5,369 nucleotides of DNA, from contig CACYDE010000091.1 in NCBI GenBank assembly GCA_902773045.1, forward strand, positions 1 through 5,369, read 5' to 3'. The notes under the pieces were generated by a model that saw only the letters and a list, made by a program, of their open reading frames with translations, was not told the DNA's origin and ran no database searches. The DNA comes from an uncultured Ruminococcus sp. (lineage in GTDB: Bacteria > Bacillota > Clostridia > Oscillospirales > Acutalibacteraceae). Position 1 is the stretch's first letter. Each line of letters opens with the position of its first letter. The position numbers and the translations under genes were made by a program. Below are positions 5,348 through 5,369 of the stretch, piece after piece.

Positions 5348-5369
5348 TCTTTGTGCGGTGTTGCCTTAA
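5348..5369 (-). repeat. Right terminal inverted repeat of the foldback element
   Basis: Read on the minus strand it is TTAA followed by GGCAACACCGCACAAAGA. It ends exactly at the window edge, so the flanking target sequence cannot be inspected. Confidence 0.85.

Larger units (their letters stand above)
5190..5369. mobile_element. Foldback MITE-like element with 22-bp terminal inverted repeats
   Basis: The last 180 bp form an imperfect inverted repeat over nearly their whole length. The ends (5190-5211 and 5348-5369) are 22-bp inverted copies with one mismatch, core GGCAAYACCGCACAAAGA, each ending outward in TTAA. A second pair of arms, about 5233-5262 and 5287-5317, aligns over some 26 bp with about four mismatches (shared CGTCA and AAAACT). 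The centre is a small hairpin AATAC-TGAC-GTATT (5268-5281). The right arm carries about a dozen extra bases near 5333-5347. There is no convincing gene inside. The structure fits a non-autonomous miniature inverted-repeat transposable element moved by a transposase encoded elsewhere. The TTAA on each side could be a target duplication (core 5194-5365) or part of the repeat. The transposase family cannot be named from these ends. Confidence 0.8.

Overview
The window looks like part of a Clostridia chromosome, probably Oscillospiraceae (Ruminococcus-like). I infer this from the FtsE/FtsX sequences, a clostridial CwlO/PcsB-type coiled-coil peptidase, strong GGAGG ribosome binding sites, AT-rich intergenic DNA and moderate-GC genes. 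All well-supported genes are on the minus strand, so the layout reads from right to left.

Main block (4680 down to 286): a PucR/CdaR-type transcriptional regulator, then ftsE, ftsX and a secreted M23 (LytM-type) zinc endopeptidase with a long N-terminal coiled coil. ftsE and ftsX overlap by 4 bp (ATGA). ftsX and the peptidase overlap by 11 bp, the peptidase starting at a TTG behind a very strong Shine-Dalgarno. This is a translationally coupled cell-wall module. FtsE (ATPase) and FtsX (membrane protein with a large outer loop) are expected to switch on the coiled-coil hydrolase outside the membrane. A 126-bp spacer separates the regulator from ftsE; the regulator may be co-transcribed with the module or control it.

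Left flank (1-285): a strong sigma-A promoter (TTGACA / extended -10 TGGTATAAA) points left and begins a leader of about 175 nt containing a GC-rich hairpin. The leader ends at a ribosome binding site and a gene start that runs off the left edge after 14 codons. From memory of clostridial ftsEX loci, an S41 (CtpA-type) protease would be a plausible resident, but the visible codons do not show it.

Right flank (4681-5369): a sigma-A-type promoter for the regulator, with two inverted repeats in its leader; a possible 51-codon minus-strand ORF in an island of higher GC; a 12-bp-stem inverted repeat; and, filling the last 180 bp, a non-coding foldback element with near-perfect 22-bp terminal inverted repeats ending in TTAA, which I interpret as a MITE. 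A 16-bp sequence near the left end recurs in opposite orientation near the right end with one mismatch.

I see no rRNA, tRNA, CRISPR array or transposase gene. The most notable items are the foldback element, the short ORF beside it, the complete-zinc-site M23 enzyme encoded directly with FtsEX, and the acidic C-terminal tail of FtsE.
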